Below are positions 25,309 through 35,504 of a DNA stretch of 64,000 nucleotides, in pieces (position 1 is the first letter of the stretch; the number at the start of each line of letters is the position of its first letter). The notes below the pieces were generated by a model that made no database searches, was not told the DNA's origin, and was given only the letters and a program-made list of their open reading frames with translations. The DNA is from Pseudomonas bubulae (GTDB lineage: Bacteria; Pseudomonadota; Gammaproteobacteria; Pseudomonadales; Pseudomonadaceae): positions 2,889,001 to 2,953,000 of the forward strand of contig NZ_CP146077.1 of NCBI RefSeq assembly GCF_037023725.1, written 5' to 3'. The translations under genes and the position numbers were made by a program.

Positions 25309-25689
25309 ATGACTGCGCTGGATGTTTTCTGGGTCGGGCTGGGGGGCGGGCTGGGCTCGCTGTTGCGCTGGTGGATCGGTTTGCGGGTAGGGCAGTTCTA
25401 TAAGGGGCCGTTTCCGCTGGGTACATTTTTGATCAACGTCAGCGGCGCCTTTGTAATCGGTTACCTGAGCATCCTGTTTACCGTGGACTGGCGCGACCGC
25501 TACGGCGACTTCCTCAGCGCCGCGGTGCTCACCGGTATCCTGGGCGGTTACACCACATTCAGCAGCATGCAGCTGGATGCCTCGAAACTGGCCAAGGCCA
25601 GGGATCGTGCATGGGCCGCAGGTTATCTGATCATCTCGGTACTGGTCGGCCTGGCCGCCGCCGCTTTCGGCGCCTGGCTGGCGCGCTGA
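25309..25689 (+). CDS. crcB: Fluoride channel subunit CrcB/Fluc, first copy
   Basis: 126 residues with four hydrophobic segments, the size of a Fluc channel subunit exporting fluoride through the inner membrane. Diagnostic residues are G-G-G-L-G-S-L-L-R-W, N-V-S-G-A-F-V-I-G-Y and G-G-Y-T-T-F-S-S, the last providing the polar track and phenylalanine of the pore. A GAGAGGGAC site precedes the ATG. The second subunit gene follows after 15 nt, so the channel is probably a heterodimer. Confidence 0.95.
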   Translation: MTALDVFWVGLGGGLGSLLRWWIGLRVGQFYKGPFPLGTFLINVSGAFVIGYLSILFTVDWRDRYGDFLSAAVLTGILGGYTTFSSMQLDASKLAKARDRAWAAGYLIISVLVGLAAAAFGAWLAR

Positions 25690-25704
25690 CTCAGGAGTCA
25701 CACC

Positions 25705-26109
25705 ATGCTCAACATGATTATTCTGATTTTCGTCGGTGGTGCGTTCGGCGCCATGTGCCGCGAGTTCGTCATGCTCTCGGTGCCGCGCCTGGCCGATGGT
25801 TTTCCCATGGATATCTTTGTCGCCAATATCGTCGCCGCGTTCCTGCTGGGCGTGGCCACGTCGCTGTTCAAGAGCAACCGCATCAACCAGTACGTGCACG
25901 TGATGGTCGGCACCGGGATCATGGGCGGGTTATCCACGTTCTCCAGTTTCGTGTTTGGCGCAGTCGAGATGATGCAAGACCCGGGCAGTGTTTTTGTCTC
26001 CATCTGCTATCTGGTGATCAGCCTGGTAATCGGTTTTGCTGCCGTCGAACTGGGTCTGATTGCCGGGGCCAAGGTTACGCCGCTGCCTGCATCCGATACC
26101 CCGCAATAA
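25705..26109 (+). CDS. crcB: Fluoride channel subunit CrcB/Fluc, second copy
   Basis: 134 residues with the same four-helix plan but divergent sequence: [30 protein letters not shown]. Tandem divergent copies typically make an obligate antiparallel heterodimer, whereas single copies homodimerise. An AGGAGT site precedes the ATG. A terminator follows 20 nt after the stop. No fluoride riboswitch was recognised before the operon. Confidence 0.93.
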   Translation: MLNMIILIFVGGAFGAMCREFVMLSVPRLADGFPMDIFVANIVAAFLLGVATSLFKSNRINQYVHVMVGTGIMGGLSTFSSFVFGAVEMMQDPGSVFVSICYLVISLVIGFAAVELGLIAGAKVTPLPASDTPQ

Positions 26110-26129
26110 GCCCTTGCAGCGCCCATGAA

Positions 26130-26156
26130 AAAGCCCTCGTCAGAGGGCTTTTTTTA
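26130..26156 (+). terminator. Intrinsic terminator after the crcB pair
   Basis: AAGCCCTC-gtca-GAGGGCTT is followed by a run of T. The A-rich left flank also lets it end the convergent K+ channel transcript. Confidence 0.88.
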
Positions 26157-26168
26157 TCCTGCCAAGTC

Positions 26169-27344
26169 TCAGGCCAAAGACGTACGCTTGCCGAAGAACA
26201 TCTCGGTGATCAGATCATTGTTGATTTGATCGCCCTGCAGGGTACGCACCAGCAACTCACTGCCCAGCAACGGCAACGACAGCACCATGGTCGGGTTGAC
26301 GCGTTTGACCTTGGGCATGTTCCGCGTTTCGTTGACCAGTGCGATGATCTGGGTTTCGTCGCCTGCCACTTCCTTGGCCGCGAGGATGGTGAACACGTTT
26401 TCGGCGTCGCTGTCGCACAGGGTGACGATGTACTTGGCGTCCGCTGCACCGGCCAGTTTCAGGGTCGACGCGGCCGACGGGTCACCTTCAATGATATCGG
26501 CCTTTTCCGGCAGGTCATGCTGGCTGCCGGCCACGCATACCACCGTGACGTGTTCGCCGCGATCGGTCAGACCTTTATAGACGTTTTGTGCCAGGGAACC
26601 AACGCCAACGAGAATGTAGTGATTTTTACGCGCCATATGGGTAATCCTGCCTTTAACAATACGTTGGATGTTGTTGCTGATCAGCGGGCCGGCAATGGAC
26701 GCCACCGAAATCGCGAAGATGGTGATGCCCAGGATGATCACTGTCAGGGTGAAAAAACGCGCATCGGTGGTATGCGGGACGATGTCACCAAAGCCTACGG
26801 TGGACATCACCACGATGGCGAAGTAGAACGCCGATGGCAGGTCCGTCACCGGCGGTGCAAAGCCATCACCGATGTAGAGCGTGCCCAGCGTGCTGTAGAC
26901 GATCAGTGAGGCGATGCTGACCACCGCAAAGAAGCTGCCCGAGGCCAGGCTGTAGTGGTCAAAACGGCGCCAATAGAAGGCCAGCACGGCAATGGTGACC
27001 AGCGAGAAGAAGGTCACGCCGTCAGGTTTTTTCAGAATGAAAAAATCCACGCAGACCGTGGCCACCAGCAGCAGCAGGGAAAAAAACCAGCTGATGCGTG
27101 ACTTGATCAACAGCCCCAGTGACATCAGCAGGAGTACAAGCCCCACCACAAACCCGGGGATTTCCAGCAAGGCTAAAAAGCTTAATGCCTCCTTCCAGGT
27201 ATCAAAGGAGCCGGATTTGGCATTGGCATGGGCAACGCCACGTTCCAGCACCGGCAGAAACAAAAGAAAGCCGTTGATCGCAACCAGCAAGGCGACCCCA
27301 TAGGCAAAGGAGATCCGATTTTTTACGTCCTGTAATAAAGTCAT
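26169..27344 (-). CDS. Voltage-gated-type potassium channel with RCK/TrkA-N domain
   Basis: 391 residues. Several N-terminal membrane helices lead to a pore loop with the K+ selectivity filter T-V-G-F-G-D near residue 185. After the last helix comes a Rossmann RCK domain (N-H-Y-I-L-V-G-V-G-S-L-A-Q-N; E-G-D-P-S). It resembles Kch, but more than six hydrophobic segments seem to be present. It lies convergent to crcB and 90 nt after the nickel transporter start side, with a non-coding gap. Function in ionic homeostasis is likely; no substrate other than K+ is suggested. Confidence 0.88.
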   Translation of the reverse strand: MTLLQDVKNRISFAYGVALLVAINGFLLFLPVLERGVAHANAKSGSFDTWKEALSFLALLEIPGFVVGLVLLLMSLGLLIKSRISWFFSLLLLVATVCVDFFILKKPDGVTFFSLVTIAVLAFYWRRFDHYSLASGSFFAVVSIASLIVYSTLGTLYIGDGFAPPVTDLPSAFYFAIVVMSTVGFGDIVPHTTDARFFTLTVIILGITIFAISVASIAGPLISNNIQRIVKGRITHMARKNHYILVGVGSLAQNVYKGLTDRGEHVTVVCVAGSQHDLPEKADIIEGDPSAASTLKLAGAADAKYIVTLCDSDAENVFTILAAKEVAGDETQIIALVNETRNMPKVKRVNPTMVLSLPLLGSELLVRTLQGDQINNDLITEMFFGKRTSLA

Positions 27345-27434
27345 GGCACCTACGACGCGTCAGTTAAGGGGTGAGGGGAGTGTAGGTCAGGTTTATCGGG
27401 CTGCCACCAGCAGCCCGTGTGCTTGAGCCTCTGA

Positions 27435-28493
27435 TCAGGCGTTGGCAGGCAGTTGGTCATAGCCGCGGATGTAGTAATTGAGGGCCGAAATCAGCCAGCA
27501 CAGGACAAACATCCCGATGATCCAGTAGCCAATCTCGCCGAAGTTTTCACTGATGGCATTGATCGGCGTCCATATCCCGCCGGTGAGTTGCAGTTTTTCG
27601 GCAATCAGCCCCAGCGCTTCGACACCGCCGATAAACAGGGCCACCACCACCGAGGCGGCAGTGATGGTGATGTTGTAGTAAAGCTTGCGCACCGGTTTGG
27701 AGAACGCCCAGCCGTAGGCGCCGATCATCACGAAGTTGTCCAGTGAATCGATCAGGGCCATGCCCACCGCAAATAGCACCGGGAACACCATGATTGACCA
27801 CAGGCTGATGCCGTGGGAGGCGCTGGTGGCGCTGATGCCCAGCAAGCCGATTTCGGTGGCAGTGTCAAAGCCCAGGCCAAACAGAAAGCCCACCGGGTAC
27901 ATGTGCCAGCTTTTGTTAACCAGGTTGAACACCCGACCAAAAATTCGCGCCATCAGGCCACCCTGGTGGGTGGTGATCAGGTCCAGTTCTTCGGGGGGCA
28001 GGGTGTGGCCGGCCTTGACCTGTTTGAACTTCTTGTACACCGAGATCAGGATGACCAGGTTGAGCACGCCGAACAGCAGCAGGAATACCGAGGACACCAG
28101 GGTGCCGATCAGGCCGCCGGTTTCATGGAACCACTCCATATCGTCCTTGAACGCCATTGCCGTGGCCGCAATCGCGAAAGACGCCAGCACCACAATGGTC
28201 GAATGCCCCAGGGAGAACCAGGTGCCTACGGCTATCGGGCGTTTGCCCTGTTGCATCAGCTTGCGGGTGACATTGTCGATGGCGGCAATATGGTCGGCGT
28301 CCACGGCGTGGCGCAGGCCGAAGCCGTACGCGAGCAATGCGGTGCCCATCAAGACCGGGTTGTTGCCGAACTCGATAAAGGCCCAGGCCCAAGCCAGCAG
28401 GTTGGCCACGATCAGGCCGGTCAGCAGATAAATGGCGCGCCGTGTGGTGTTCGACGGCTCGGCATTTGTCAGGGGGTAGGCAATCGCGGTCAT
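27435..28493 (-). CDS. Nickel/cobalt permease, HoxN/NixA family
   Basis: 352 residues with about eight hydrophobic segments. The family signature R-H-A-V-D-A-D-H-I is in helix II (about residues 61-69), with L-G-H-S-T and L-G-F-D-T-A-T-E-I also present. These are the metal-selecting motifs of NiCoT permeases. Lying 27 nt after the urea transporter and behind ureABCEFGD, it most probably imports Ni2+ for the urease. This arrangement is the one known from Yersinia-type urease loci. Confidence 0.95.
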   Translation of the reverse strand: MTAIAYPLTNAEPSNTTRRAIYLLTGLIVANLLAWAWAFIEFGNNPVLMGTALLAYGFGLRHAVDADHIAAIDNVTRKLMQQGKRPIAVGTWFSLGHSTIVVLASFAIAATAMAFKDDMEWFHETGGLIGTLVSSVFLLLFGVLNLVILISVYKKFKQVKAGHTLPPEELDLITTHQGGLMARIFGRVFNLVNKSWHMYPVGFLFGLGFDTATEIGLLGISATSASHGISLWSIMVFPVLFAVGMALIDSLDNFVMIGAYGWAFSKPVRKLYYNITITAASVVVALFIGGVEALGLIAEKLQLTGGIWTPINAISENFGEIGYWIIGMFVLCWLISALNYYIRGYDQLPANA

Positions 28494-28520
28494 GGAAAGA
28501 CTCCGGCAAAGGGATCGAAA

Positions 28521-29501
28521 TTATTGACGGTGGGCCGGCATGACGTCTTTGTTGGGCACCAGAAACAGCCAGGAAGCCAGTACAAAGGGCATGGTCAATG
28601 TCGGGATGCCAACCGGGGCCAGTACTGTATTCAAGGCGCCTTGCACAAATACAGTGAAAACCACGCCAATCAGGGTGTAGATCAACACGCGCCAGCTGGG
28701 CTTGTTGAAGGTCGAACCCAGGGCGATGGCAGTCAGCACGGCGCTGAAGGCATACAGGCCGTTATTGATGCTGGCGTGTTCGGCTTGCAGCACCACGGCC
28801 ACCAGCACCGCCAGCAGCGAGCCCAGCAGGCCGAACACCGCGGCCCACAACGATGACACCGCCAACCCGGCGAGAAACAGCACGCTGCCGATCACCGTGC
28901 TGATCAAGAACACTTCGGAGATCCCGTAGAACGTGCTCTTGAACAGGTCGATACCATCGAACAGGCTGGTGTTGTACGCGACCAGATCATGGGGCAGGTT
29001 GGGCACGGGCAGGGCGCTGGTGTTCAGGCCGCCAAAGGCATAGCTGGCCAGCAGCATGGTCCAGGTCACCAGCACGAAGGGCGCCGTGAGGGCGGCGACT
29101 TTCCAGGTCTTCAGAATATCGGCGATGCAGATGGTGACGATTACCGAGACCACACTGCCGAGGATAATGCACAGCCACAGGATGGGTGTGACAGCGAGGA
29201 AGGTAGGCAGGGCAGCGCCGACCAGGCAGCCGTTATAGCCATAGAGGCCGGCCTTCCAGGAAGTGCGGTCCTTGAGGTGCATACCGGTAAGGGTTGCCAC
29301 GACCGTGCCCAGCACACTGCCGAAGGCCATGGCCGGGTTGCCTTCGCCAAACGCGCCGACAAAAATGGCGGCAAAAAACAGTAGCCCGGTCAGCGGGTTA
29401 TTCTGGAACATGACCTGAGCACAACCACGCAGGGTGACGTCGACAAACTCAAGTACGACGTTGCCATCCACGATTTTCGACCACTTGGATGCAGCTTCCA
29501 T
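28521..29501 (-). CDS. Urea transporter (UT family)
   Basis: 326 residues from ATG 29501, which has a GGGAGAG site; a 34-codon upstream extension is translated REP-like sequence. The hydrophobic UT fold has two homologous halves, including N-P-L-T-G-L-L-F-F, L-Y-G-Y-N-G-C-L-V-G and P-F-V-L-V-T-W in the first and L-Y-A-F-S-A-V-L-T in the second. It is a passive urea channel. Together with the nickel permease it completes the urease operon's supply functions. A long inverted repeat lies between it and ureD. Confidence 0.93.
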   Translation of the reverse strand: MEAASKWSKIVDGNVVLEFVDVTLRGCAQVMFQNNPLTGLLFFAAIFVGAFGEGNPAMAFGSVLGTVVATLTGMHLKDRTSWKAGLYGYNGCLVGAALPTFLAVTPILWLCIILGSVVSVIVTICIADILKTWKVAALTAPFVLVTWTMLLASYAFGGLNTSALPVPNLPHDLVAYNTSLFDGIDLFKSTFYGISEVFLISTVIGSVLFLAGLAVSSLWAAVFGLLGSLLAVLVAVVLQAEHASINNGLYAFSAVLTAIALGSTFNKPSWRVLIYTLIGVVFTVFVQGALNTVLAPVGIPTLTMPFVLASWLFLVPNKDVMPAHRQ

Positions 29502-29542
29502 ATTGACTCTCCCAATTGAGCATTTGGCCAGGATCAGCTTGC

Positions 29543-29687
29543 GTAGCAGCTGCCGAAGGAACGAGGCTGCGTTCGGCGGCGCAGCCGTCGCAAAATCAGG
29601 CACTGCGGTGTGCCAGTCAAACCCTGTCCTCAGGAATTACGACGGCTGCGCCGCCGGACGCAGCCTCGTTCCTTCGGCAGCTGCTAC
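29543..29687. repeat. Long inverted repeat of a second REP-like class
   Basis: Two 48-nt arms starting GTAGCAGCTGCCGAAGGAAC match each other with one mismatch, separated by a 49-nt spacer. It lies between ureD and the urea transporter. A 25-nt piece of the same arm recurs at 38375-38399. This is distinct from the GGGAGC-type REPs. Confidence 0.85.
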
Positions 29688-29691
29688 ACAG

Positions 29692-30654
29692 CTACTTCCA
29701 CAAAAACGCCGGTTGCAGGGTCACGCCCAGGATTTCTTCGCGGGCCACCTTCCAGAACTCGCGGATTTGCGCCTTGACCTCGCCACTGTCGTTGCCCAGC
29801 ACCTTGAATATCAGCCCGCAGTCGTTGGGCAGGCGGGTCACCCCGCTGGCCAGCCCGGCCTGCATGTCAAACAGCGCCGGGATGCGCTCGACAATCCGGT
29901 CGTGATGCTCCCTGGGCGTGAGCAATACCACGTTGCCGAACACATCGAAGGTCTGCATCACGCCAATGGCGTCCAGGCTCTCTTTTTTTGGCTCAAGAAT
30001 GTACTTCTCGACAAACAGCTCGCGACCCTCGAGGTTCTCGGCGCGCACCCGGGAGGAGTACACGTCAAAGCCGAAACGCTCATCCACATGATGATACTTG
30101 CGCCCCGACATCAGGATTTCGCAGTAGATGGCCGTCGCCGTGGGGTGGATCCTGATTTGCGTGTCGGTGATAAACCGTGCATTGCGATGGGGGATCAGCG
30201 GGTCGGGCATAAACTCCAGGTAGCCGCCTTCTTCGATCGTGAAGTGCTGGATTTGCGAGGCGTAGTTGGCATTCATCGAATGCACTTTGGTCGCCGACTG
30301 GGTGGTGACGTGCCCGCAGGCACCCACCCCCACGTTGACATCTGTGGCCAGGCGGTCGCCCTGCAGCACGCAGCCCGAAGTTGAAATCATGGTCACACAG
30401 GGCAGCTCGGGCATTTCCTCGTCCCAATACAAGGCCCGTTGCACCAGCGATGGTACGCGGCGCTCCATGTCCGCCAGCACGCTGCGGTTACCGCGCTTTT
30501 CAAAACCCAGGCGCAGGTAGCCGCTTTTACCCACGGCACCGCTGTGCATTTGCGCCGGTTCGTCCTGGTACTGCGACAGCTCCGGCGCATCAATGCCGAG
30601 TGAGTGAGCGCGTAGCCGTGACGGGTTGTTCACGATCTGGCTCTGCGCTGTCAT
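29692..30654 (-). CDS. ureD: Urease accessory protein UreD/UreH
   Basis: 320 residues. It carries the family features [31 protein letters not shown] and D-P-L-I-P-H-R-N-A. UreD binds apo-urease first and recruits UreF and UreG for nickel loading. The start overlaps the ureG stop by 4 nt (ATGA). It is the last structural/accessory gene before the transporters, unlike most Pseudomonas urease loci where ureD comes first. Confidence 0.95.
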   Translation of the reverse strand: MTAQSQIVNNPSRLRAHSLGIDAPELSQYQDEPAQMHSGAVGKSGYLRLGFEKRGNRSVLADMERRVPSLVQRALYWDEEMPELPCVTMISTSGCVLQGDRLATDVNVGVGACGHVTTQSATKVHSMNANYASQIQHFTIEEGGYLEFMPDPLIPHRNARFITDTQIRIHPTATAIYCEILMSGRKYHHVDERFGFDVYSSRVRAENLEGRELFVEKYILEPKKESLDAIGVMQTFDVFGNVVLLTPREHHDRIVERIPALFDMQAGLASGVTRLPNDCGLIFKVLGNDSGEVKAQIREFWKVAREEILGVTLQPAFLWK

Positions 30655-31298
30655 GCACTGACCCCGCTTTTGACCGCCGGTTTTTGTGCGAACAGGAACA
30701 TGTGCTCGATCATGTCCACCAGTTCTTCAATGCCCTGACCGGTCTTGCAGTTGGTGAGGATATACGGGCGGTTGCCGCGTACCACTTTGGTGTCGCTTTC
30801 CATCACATCAAGGCTGGCGCCAACGTAGGGGGCGAGGTCGATCTTGTTGATGATCAGGATATCGGCCTGCACCAGCCCCGGGCCATTTTTGCGCGGGATT
30901 TTCTCGCCTTCGGCGACGTCGATCACGTAGATATAAAAGTCGGCCAGGGCCGGACTGAAGGTCAGGGTCAGGTTGTCGCCGCCGCTCTCGATCATGATCA
31001 GGTCGCTGTCGGGGAACTTCTCTTCCATTTCCTCGACCGCGGCAATGTTCATACTCGGGTCTTCACGCACGGCGGTGTGCGGGCAGGCACCCGTTTCCAC
31101 ACCGAGGATCTTGTCTTCATCGAGGATACCCTTGAGGGTACGTTTGACCTGTTTGGCATCTTCGGTGGTGACGATATCGTTGGTGATGATCAAGGGCTTG
31201 TAGCCACGGTTGATCAGGATCGGAGTGATCACTTCGATGATCGCGGTTTTACCTGAACCGACCGGGCCGCCAATACCAATACGAGTAATCTTTTTCAC
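30651..31298 (-). CDS. ureG: Urease accessory GTPase UreG
   Basis: 215 residues with a GTG start behind AAGGAAATAACC. P-loop G-G-P-V-G-S-G-K-T near the N-terminus, nickel-binding [17 protein letters not shown] and N-K-I-D-L-A-P are intact. It hydrolyses GTP to drive Ni delivery to UreC, in the cytosol with UreD/F and UreE. Confidence 0.97.
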   Translation of the reverse strand: MKKITRIGIGGPVGSGKTAIIEVITPILINRGYKPLIITNDIVTTEDAKQVKRTLKGILDEDKILGVETGACPHTAVREDPSMNIAAVEEMEEKFPDSDLIMIESGGDNLTLTFSPALADFYIYVIDVAEGEKIPRKNGPGLVQADILIINKIDLAPYVGASLDVMESDTKVVRGNRPYILTNCKTGQGIEELVDMIEHMFLFAQKPAVKSGVSA

Positions 31299-31363
31299 GG
31301 TTATTTCCTTACCAGATAGGGGAGCGGAAGCTGCGTCGACACATGCCGACGCAGCCCGGGGTG

Positions 31364-32050
31364 TCAGTTCATGAATAGCCGTACATGTGCCTTGACGTGC
31401 ACGGCGGCGAGCACATCGACTATCGGGACATAGGAGGACATCTGCTCGATATCGCCGACTTCGGCGATATCGCAGAACGCTTCAATGTCGTGGTTGAGTT
31501 CGAACAGGATGTGCTGGGTGTCCAGGTGCGTGACCCGCATCAGGCGCATGGCCGCGCTGAGGATGGTCATGGCCACGCCGTACTGGTGCATCACCACGAC
31601 CTCACGGGCACCGATGCCCTGGGTCGACATCACCACGGCCTGGGTGACGGGGTAGGTGCCTGCCGCGTTGCCGGCCTTGATCTGTTCAAGCCACCAGCGC
31701 ACCAGCGGTTTTTCGACGACATGGATCGACATTTCCGCCAGTTTTTTGCCCATGCGCGTGGCCATCAACCGGCTTTCTTCATTGAGCTTGCGGTTATTCA
31801 CCGCCCAGTCGGCGCGTAAAATGCCGTCGCGGTCTTCTGCCACGGCAGCCCGGTGCGCAGCGACCACGCCCATGCCGTCACAGCTGGCCGCCTGCTTGAG
31901 GGCGGTGAGCACAAAACCCTTCAGGGTCGGGACATCGTGGACGATGCCTTTTTGAATGGCCGATTCCACGCCGTTGGAGAACGAAAAGGCACCGACCGGC
32001 AATACGGAATCGCCAAACTGCATGATGCGAATTAGATCTGATGCGTTCAT
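31364..32050 (-). CDS. ureF: Urease accessory protein UreF
   Basis: 228 residues, mostly helical, beginning with the typical [22 protein letters not shown] pattern. UreF bridges UreD and UreG. An AGAAGG site precedes ATG 32050. The ureE gene ends 21 nt upstream, and ureG starts 65 nt downstream. Confidence 0.95.
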   Translation of the reverse strand: MNASDLIRIMQFGDSVLPVGAFSFSNGVESAIQKGIVHDVPTLKGFVLTALKQAASCDGMGVVAAHRAAVAEDRDGILRADWAVNNRKLNEESRLMATRMGKKLAEMSIHVVEKPLVRWWLEQIKAGNAAGTYPVTQAVVMSTQGIGAREVVVMHQYGVAMTILSAAMRLMRVTHLDTQHILFELNHDIEAFCDIAEVGDIEQMSSYVPIVDVLAAVHVKAHVRLFMN

Positions 32051-32071
32051 CTATGCGCCTTCTTGCCGGGT

Positions 32072-32743
32072 TCAGTGCTTATGGCTGTGAAACGTATGGC
32101 CGTTGTCGTGACTGTGACTGTGTGCGTCATGGCTGTGCACGCCCTGGATCTTCAGGGCGGCAGCGTCCAGCTTGTCTTGCGGGCTGGCCACGTGAACATG
32201 GGTGTCGGTTTCTTCGGCACCGCCAAACAGCAGGCGCGCCTCGGATGTGGTCAGCAGCGGCAGGATTTCGGCGCCGCCAACAAAAGCGTACGGCAGGTGT
32301 TGAAAGCCGTGGGTGCGCATCACCGAGTCCATCATTTTGGTTTCGACGGTGAGCGGGATATAGACCTCGTTGTTTTTGGTCACGGCTTTCCAGTGCTGGT
32401 TGCCGAGGGCATGGCCGAGCTCGAAGCTGGTTTTGATCAGCACGTCCAGGGGCTGTTTTTTCAGCTCCTTGAGATCGATGACCATCACGTCGCGCAGGTT
32501 CAGTTGCACCACTACGGCGGTGTTGGAGCCTTCATCCCAGAGCAGCACATCGCCGTCCGAGAGCACCACGTTACGTTCCAGCGAAATGCCCAGGTCAAGA
32601 CCGCCGAGGCTGGTGCGCCGGCAGCGACTTTTTTGCGCTTCACGCTGGTCGAGCACCAGCAGGTCAACCTTGGCGCCTTCGAGTTTGTGTTGCCAGTGCG
32701 GGTCTTTCTTGGCGTTGCCGAGTATGTGTTCAATCAAAATCAC
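32072..32743 (-). CDS. ureE: Urease nickel metallochaperone UreE
   Basis: 223 residues with a GTG start after an AAGGAG site. Central [11 protein letters not shown] and the D-V-L are the peptide-binding UreE fold. The C-terminus is a histidine-rich tail ([10 protein letters not shown] then H-T-F-H-S-H-K-H) that binds nickel. At 223 residues it is longer than the usual 150-160, with an acidic/hydrophobic insertion before the tail. Confidence 0.95.
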   Translation of the reverse strand: MILIEHILGNAKKDPHWQHKLEGAKVDLLVLDQREAQKSRCRRTSLGGLDLGISLERNVVLSDGDVLLWDEGSNTAVVVQLNLRDVMVIDLKELKKQPLDVLIKTSFELGHALGNQHWKAVTKNNEVYIPLTVETKMMDSVMRTHGFQHLPYAFVGGAEILPLLTTSEARLLFGGAEETDTHVHVASPQDKLDAAALKIQGVHSHDAHSHSHDNGHTFHSHKH

Positions 32744-32823
32744 GTCGCAAACTCCTTCCCTGAATCATGTGCCGGGCGCGTGCTACCGGGTGCAGGTGCC
32801 CCCGGTAGCGGCCCGTTCAGGCA

Positions 32824-34542
32824 TTAGCCAAAGAAATAACGCTGGTTCATGGTGGCCACATCGATGGGCTTGCACGTGGCGTGTACGCCGTCGACTTTTA
32901 CCGCGAAAGTTTCCGGATCAACATCGATATGCGGGGTCTGGTCATTGCGCACCAGGTCCTTTTTGGACACGGTGCGGCAACCGCGCACCGCCATGACCTG
33001 ACGCTCCAGCCCGGCCTTTTCTTTCACGCCGTCTTCCAGCGCCGCTTGCGACACGAAGGTCACGCAGGTGTCTTGCAGGGACTTGCCGAAGGCACCGAAC
33101 ATCGGACGGTAGAACACCGGCTGCGGGGTTGGCAGAGAGGCGTTCGGGTCACCCATGGCGGCCCAGTTGATCATGCCGCCCTTGATCACCATTTTCGGTT
33201 TGGCCCCGAAGAAGCGCGGATCCCACAGCACCAGGTCGGCCATCTTGCCGACTTCCACCGAGCCCAGCACATGGCTGATACCCTGGGCCAGTGCCGGGTT
33301 GATGGTGATCTTGGCCACGTAACGCAGCACCCGGAAGTTGTCGTTATCGGCGCTGTCTTCCGGCAGTTTGCCACGTGACACTTTCATCGCATGGGCGGTT
33401 TGCATCACCCGCAGCCAGTTTTCACCGACCCGGCCCATGGCCTGGGAGTCACTGGAAAACATGGAGATCACGCCCATGTCCTGCAGCACGTTTTCGGCGG
33501 CAATGGTTTCCGGGCGTACGCGGCTTTCAGCAAACGACACGTCAGCCGGCACGTTCGGGTTGAGGTTGTGGCAGACCATGATCATGTCGAACAGCTCGGC
33601 CTGGCTGTTGACGCCGTAGGGCAGGGTCGGGTTGGTCGAGCTTGGCAGCACGTTGCTCTGGCTGGCCACCTTGATGATGTCGGGGGCGTGACCACCACCG
33701 GCGCCTTCCGTGTGGAAGGTGTGAATGGTGCGACCTTCGAAAGCATCAATGGTGTCTTCGACGTAGCCACATTCGTTCAAGCTGTCAGTGTGCACCGACA
33801 CCTGCACGTCCATCTCGTCGGCGGTACGCAGCGCATGGCGCAGTGCGTTTGAGGTTGCGCCCCAGTCTTCGTGAACCTTGAGCCCGGCGACACCGGCGAT
33901 GATCTGTTCGGCCAGCGGCTCGCGGCCAAAAGAGTTGCCCTTGCCCAGCATGCCGACGTTGATCGGCAGCCCTTCGAGCGAACGCAGCATCTGGCGGATG
34001 TTCCAGGGGCCGGCAGTCACGGTGGTGCCGTTGGTGCCATCGGTAGGGCCGATACCGCCGCCGAAGAAGGTGGTGATGCCGTTGGACAGCCCGTGGTAAG
34101 CCTGCTGCGGCGAGATCAAGTGAATGTGGGTGTCGATCCCGGCTGCAGTCAGGATCAGGTGCTCGCCGGAGATGGCGTCGGTGCTCACACCCACGACCAG
34201 GCCGGGAGTCACGCCGCTCATGATGCCCGGGTTGCCGCTTTTGCCGATCCCGACGATCTTGCCGTCACGGATACCCACGTCGGCTTTGATTACGCCCTGG
34301 ATCGCGTCGATGATGGTGACGTTGGTGATAACCAGGTCCAGTACGCCGTTGTCACGGGTCAGGGTATTGTCGGCGCCCATGCCGTCGCGCAGGGATTTGC
34401 CGCCGCCGTAAACGGATTCTTCACCGTAACCGCGCAGGTCCTTTTCAATCTCGACAAACAGGTTGGTGTCACCCAGGCGGATTTTGTCGCCCGTGGTTGG
34501 GCCGAACAGGCCTGCGTATTCTTTGCGTGAAATGGTTGGCAT
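32824..34542 (-). CDS. ureC: Urease alpha subunit
   Basis: 572 residues, normal length. Nickel-site and catalytic elements: H-I-H (T-H-I-H-L-I-S-P), carbamylated lysine in G-L-K-V-H-E-D-W-G, active-site [12 protein letters not shown]. The mobile flap reads M-V-C-H-N-L-N-P, keeping Cys-His but with Asn where most ureases have His, a form I associate with Yersinia and Morganella enzymes. The start has an AAGGAG site. It hydrolyses urea to ammonia and carbamate in the cytosol. The 80-nt spacer before ureE has no feature of note. Confidence 0.98.
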   Translation of the reverse strand: MPTISRKEYAGLFGPTTGDKIRLGDTNLFVEIEKDLRGYGEESVYGGGKSLRDGMGADNTLTRDNGVLDLVITNVTIIDAIQGVIKADVGIRDGKIVGIGKSGNPGIMSGVTPGLVVGVSTDAISGEHLILTAAGIDTHIHLISPQQAYHGLSNGITTFFGGGIGPTDGTNGTTVTAGPWNIRQMLRSLEGLPINVGMLGKGNSFGREPLAEQIIAGVAGLKVHEDWGATSNALRHALRTADEMDVQVSVHTDSLNECGYVEDTIDAFEGRTIHTFHTEGAGGGHAPDIIKVASQSNVLPSSTNPTLPYGVNSQAELFDMIMVCHNLNPNVPADVSFAESRVRPETIAAENVLQDMGVISMFSSDSQAMGRVGENWLRVMQTAHAMKVSRGKLPEDSADNDNFRVLRYVAKITINPALAQGISHVLGSVEVGKMADLVLWDPRFFGAKPKMVIKGGMINWAAMGDPNASLPTPQPVFYRPMFGAFGKSLQDTCVTFVSQAALEDGVKEKAGLERQVMAVRGCRTVSKKDLVRNDQTPHIDVDPETFAVKVDGVHATCKPIDVATMNQRYFFG

Positions 34543-34616
34543 CGGTGGCTCCTTTTCTAATGCCGCGCGAGCGTCAATGGTTCAACGGCGCGAGTGCAAA
34601 GTATGAGAATGCGTGG

Positions 34617-35147
34617 TTACTTGTCGTTGACGGGCTTGGACGGCTTGGCCGGCTCGGAGAACTTGAAGCCGCGATCGACTGCGCGCTGGATGGCCTGCAG
34701 TTTTTCCGGGCGCTCATGGTTGCTGGTGAGCTTGTCCGGTACCCAGCCATCGACCAGGTTGTTGAAGCCGTAAAGCGTTTGCTTGCCACCGTAGGGGATC
34801 AACGGCACTTCGATTTCGTCGCCCGGCTCGAAGCGGATGGCTGTGGTGGCCGTGATGTTCAGGCGCTTGCCAAAGGCGGCGGCGCGGTCGAATTCCAGGG
34901 CACGGTTGACTTCAAAGAAGTGAAAGTGCGAGCCGATCTGGATCGGACGGTCACCGGTGTTGCGCACCTTTACCTTGGTGACGGGGCGGTCTTCGTTAAA
35001 GGTGATGGGCGTGCTGGCGTAAATCGTGCCGCCCAGAGGCACATCGGCTTCATTGCCCTTGCTGACGCCACCGGGGTTCTTGGCGTGGGGGATGCTGTGG
35101 TTCGGGTGAGTATCCTGGTGCGGGCCTGCTGTCTCTTTGGTGCTCAT
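34617..35147 (-). CDS. ureB: Urease beta subunit, with long N-terminal extension
   Basis: 176 residues against about 101-106 in typical three-subunit ureases. The standard part starts around residue 36 (V-P-L-G-G-T-I) and contains [17 protein letters not shown] and the R-F-E-P-G-D core. The 35 extra N-terminal residues are polar and His-rich ([10 protein letters not shown]). The tail also runs beyond the common end. Similar extended UreB is known from the Yersinia-type operons. The order ureA-ureB-ureC with 54-74-nt gaps is standard. Confidence 0.95.
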   Translation of the reverse strand: MSTKETAGPHQDTHPNHSIPHAKNPGGVSKGNEADVPLGGTIYASTPITFNEDRPVTKVKVRNTGDRPIQIGSHFHFFEVNRALEFDRAAAFGKRLNITATTAIRFEPGDEIEVPLIPYGGKQTLYGFNNLVDGWVPDKLTSNHERPEKLQAIQRAVDRGFKFSEPAKPSKPVNDK

Positions 35148-35201
35148 GACTGATTCCTCAAAACGTGAAAGTTTTGCGTTTACCGGGTTTAAAGCAGACG
35201 G

Positions 35202-35504
35202 TTACTTGATCGGGTCGTGGACCGTGACCAGACGACTGCCGTCGGTGAAAATCGCTTCAACCTGAACGTTGGGAATAAGGTCGCTGACGCCTTCCATCAC
35301 GTCATCCTTGGTGAGTACTTTGCTGGCCTCGGTCATCACATCCTCAACCGACTTGCCATCGCGTGCGCCTTCCAGGGCGGTCACGGTGATAATTGAAACA
35401 GCCTCTGGATAGTTCAATTTCAAGCCGCGAGCCTTGCGCCGGAATGCGACGTCCGACAGGGTGTAAACCATCAGCTTTTCGACTTCTCTGGGGGTGAGCT
35501 GCAT
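35202..35504 (-). CDS. ureA: Urease gamma subunit
   Basis: 100 residues, the normal length. Begins [11 protein letters not shown] and carries N-Y-P-E-A-V and E-G-V-x-D-L-I-P. A strong TAGGAGGGC ribosome site precedes it. It is the first gene of the seven-gene ure operon, which should be transcribed from the AT-rich region 35505-35935. Confidence 0.97.
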   Translation of the reverse strand: MQLTPREVEKLMVYTLSDVAFRRKARGLKLNYPEAVSIITVTALEGARDGKSVEDVMTEASKVLTKDDVMEGVSDLIPNVQVEAIFTDGSRLVTVHDPIK

